DNA of 8,801 nucleotides. It comes from an uncultured Bacteroides sp. (GTDB lineage: Bacteria > Bacteroidota > Bacteroidia > Bacteroidales > Bacteroidaceae). Location: assembly GCA_900544075.1 (NCBI GenBank), contig UQTJ01000070.1:1-8801 (forward strand), written 5' to 3'. Positions 7,094-8,801 of the stretch are shown here, piece by piece. A program made the translations under genes and the position numbers. How positions within the stretch are numbered: position 1 is the first letter of the stretch; every line of letters starts with the position of its first letter. The notes below the pieces were generated by a model, which did no database searches, had not been told where the DNA came from, and saw nothing but the letters and a program-made list of their open reading frames with translations.

Positions 7094-7134
7094 ATGTCAT
7101 GATTAAAAATTATCTTCCTTAATAATCATCACAT
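7094..7134 (-). terminator. Weaker A/T-rich hairpin downstream of the sulfatase
   Basis: ATGTCATGATTA (7094-7105) faces TAATCATCACAT (7123-7134). They pair over 11 bp with one C-C mismatch around a 17-base loop. It starts 5 bp beyond the sulfatase stop codon (7141-7139), the right place for that gene's 3' end, but the stem is A/T-rich and the T-run after it is weak. Confidence 0.4.
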
Positions 7135-7138
7135 TTAA

Positions 7139-8707
7139 TTATTTATCCGTTTTAAGTTCCTTAAGACCTTTATAATGAGCCCCACGTTCTATCTCATGCT
7201 TAAGTTCAGCACGAAGCTTTTCAGCAACATCTTTATTATGTTCATAAACATTATTCTTTTCACCAGGGTCTGTTAATAAATTATACAACTGATGATTGTC
7301 AGGATTATTACCTAATTCAGTATTAGTATTTTTATTCATGGCAGGTCCATTAGCCGCTGGAATATACTTCCATGTTCCATCAAAGATAGACAGATTATTT
7401 TGCAGATTCTGTACTACAATATAATCACGTCCTTTCTTGTTTGCATCCATCCATGCGTCAATATGATTCTCGCTATCAGGTGCCGCACCTTCAGGGATAT
7501 CAACACCGCACATTGATGCAAAAGAAGCAAACCAGTCCAACTGGCTCATCAATGTTTCAGAAACACCAGACTGAACTTTTCCTTTCCATCTAATAATACA
7601 TGGAATTCTGGTTCCACCTTCGTATATACTATATTTTCCACCACGATAAACTCCTGTAGCCTTATGGTCACCTAAAAGCTCCACGGCTTGGTCTTTATAT
7701 CCATCGTCTATAACGGCACCATTATCGCTTGAAAGAATAACAATAGTATTCTCATCAATATTTAATCTTTTCAGTGTCTTCATAACTTCACCAACTGTCC
7801 AGTCAAATGAAAGCAAAGCATCACCACGTGGCCCCATTCCGCTCTTTCCTGCAAATCTTTCATGCGGAACTCGCGGGACATGTATATCATTTGTAGCGAG
7901 ATAAAGGAAGAAAGGCTCTCCTTCCTTAGAACTTCTTTCTATAAATCTTATAGCATGTGCAGTTATACTGTCTGCAATATCCTCATCACGCCACAATGCA
8001 CTTTTTCCACCCTTCATATATCCTATACGTGAAATCCCGTTTACGATAGACTGATCATGTCCATGAGAAGGATGCAGACGCAACAATTCCGGATTATCTT
8101 TTCCTGTTGGTTCACCAGGGAAATTTTCTTTATAGCTTACATATACCGGGTCATTAGGGTCAAGTCCTACCCCTTTACCATTCTCCATATATATACATGG
8201 AGTTCTGTCAGCAGTAGCAGCCATAATATATGAATAATCAAAACCGATATCCTCAGGATTAGGCTTTACAATACCATTCCAGTCCTGCTTTCCTGTTTCA
8301 TTTCCAAGTCCGAGATGCCACTTTCCTACGACTCCGGTATTATAGCCGGCATCTTTAAACATATCGGCCAGAGTATATCTGTCAGGAGTAATAATCATTG
8401 CTGCATCACCTGCAGCAATTCCTGTATCTTTTCTACGCCAAGGACATTCTCCAGTAAGCATTCCATATCTCGATGGAGTACTAGTTGCAGCTCCGCAATG
8501 AGCATTTGTAAAACGAATACCTTCTGAAGCTAAAGCTTCAACATTTGGAGTTTTTACTGCAGCAGTTCCATAGCAGCTCAAGTCGCCATAACCTATGTCA
8601 TCAGCATATATAAACAAAACATTCGGACGTTCTACATGCTGTTTTTCTGCAGCTGCATTACAAGCTGTAAGAGCCAAGGCTCCTAATGGTAAAATTAGAT
8701 TTTTCAT
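7139..8707 (-). CDS. S-type family S1 sulfatase, predicted lipoprotein
   Basis: A 522-residue hydrolase removing sulfate esters from glycans. Residues 1-16 form a lipoprotein signal with lipobox LTAC (C16), so it is probably anchored in the outer membrane or facing the periplasm. Motifs are those of the formylglycine sulfatases: NVLFIYADDIGYGDL with metal ligands D36 and D37; STPSRYGMLTG at 76-86 with Ser76 as the residue converted to formylglycine; GKWHLG at 128-133 (K129, H131); NDIHVP with H276; SSDNGA with D328 and N329; and GGKYSIYEGGTRIP with K358. Because the residue is Ser rather than Cys, activation needs an anaerobic radical-SAM maturase (anSME), encoded elsewhere. The TTG at 8740 extends the frame but is part of the -7 box, so the ATG at 8707 was chosen. 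It is convergent with the alpha-galactosidase. Substrate and S1 subfamily cannot be assigned by eye; a galactose-sulfate sulfatase such as S1_20 is only a guess. Codons look more A/T-rich than in the adjacent operon. Confidence 0.92.
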   Translation of the reverse strand: MKNLILPLGALALTACNAAAEKQHVERPNVLFIYADDIGYGDLSCYGTAAVKTPNVEALASEGIRFTNAHCGAATSTPSRYGMLTGECPWRRKDTGIAAGDAAMIITPDRYTLADMFKDAGYNTGVVGKWHLGLGNETGKQDWNGIVKPNPEDIGFDYSYIMAATADRTPCIYMENGKGVGLDPNDPVYVSYKENFPGEPTGKDNPELLRLHPSHGHDQSIVNGISRIGYMKGGKSALWRDEDIADSITAHAIRFIERSSKEGEPFFLYLATNDIHVPRVPHERFAGKSGMGPRGDALLSFDWTVGEVMKTLKRLNIDENTIVILSSDNGAVIDDGYKDQAVELLGDHKATGVYRGGKYSIYEGGTRIPCIIRWKGKVQSGVSETLMSQLDWFASFASMCGVDIPEGAAPDSENHIDAWMDANKKGRDYIVVQNLQNNLSIFDGTWKYIPAANGPAMNKNTNTELGNNPDNHQLYNLLTDPGEKNNVYEHNKDVAEKLRAELKHEIERGAHYKGLKELKTDK

Positions 8708-8737
8708 GGTTTTCAATAATTGTTCATTATATAAGTA

Positions 8738-8745
8738 CAAATATA
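8738..8745 (-). promoter_or_regulatory. -7 box for the sulfatase
   Basis: On the minus strand TATATTTG (8745-8738) matches TAnnTTTG. Transcription would start near 8731, about 24 bases before the ATG at 8707. No TTTG is seen 19-21 bases upstream, so this promoter may also need an activator or a different sigma factor. Confidence 0.5.
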
Positions 8746-8756
8746 AGAAAACTCGC

Positions 8757-8766
8757 CCGATTTCGG
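8757..8766. repeat. Small G+C-rich palindrome upstream of the sulfatase -7 box
   Basis: CCGA-TT-TCGG is an inverted repeat with 4-bp arms, and it is G+C-rich within A/T-rich DNA. It lies 12-21 bp upstream of the -7 box, between the -7 and -33 positions. It could be an operator half-site pair, but it is short enough to be chance. Confidence 0.25.
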
Positions 8767-8801
8767 ATGGATTTAGGAAGAATAATGTAAACTATTGGGC
8801 T

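Noticed and set aside
8708..8740. Extended start (TTG at 8740) of the sulfatase giving 533 residues
   Set aside because: The TTG is part of the TATATTTG -7 box; the ATG at 8707 begins a clean lipoprotein signal.

Overview
The window looks like a Bacteroidales chromosome, of the Bacteroides/Phocaeicola/Prevotella kind. Three things point there: promoter-like boxes matching the Bacteroidota -7 consensus TAnnTTTG, start codons with A/T-rich leaders and no Shine-Dalgarno sequence, and a gene set built around outer-membrane uptake plus glycan hydrolysis. No RNA gene, CRISPR array, transposase or phage gene was recognised.

Layout from left to right. (1) Positions 16-561, minus strand: the N-terminal ~40% of an AGCS-family sodium:alanine/glycine symporter, cut off by a stop near the window edge. 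(2) Positions 664-2271, minus strand: a membrane-spanning one-component regulator with a signal peptide, a helical periplasmic sensor region, one membrane helix, a coiled coil and a C-terminal LuxR-like helix-turn-helix. (3) Positions 2272-2535: a divergent control region. It holds a canonical promoter for the regulator. Facing the other way is a -7 box without a good -33 box, flanked by two identical 17-bp direct repeats. (4) Positions 2536-7011, plus strand: a two-gene operon with a 27-bp gap, encoding a compact TonB-dependent-receptor-like barrel and a full-length GH36 alpha-galactosidase. (5) Positions 7012-7138: a convergent intergenic region with two hairpins. (6) Positions 7139-8707, minus strand: a lipoprotein S-type sulfatase with its own promoter-like box.

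Working model (inference): the regulator senses an alpha-galactoside-derived sugar in the periplasm and binds the 17-bp repeats to switch on the receptor/alpha-galactosidase operon. The receptor would import a small galactoside and the periplasmic GH36 enzyme would release galactose. This would be a minimal polysaccharide-utilisation locus with no SusD partner in the window. The neighbouring sulfatase may act on sulfated host or algal glycans, but it is transcribed separately and its link to the operon is unproven.

The points most worth following up are the direct repeats placed around the -7 box, the receptor whose N-terminus is too short for a normal plug, and the broken symporter.
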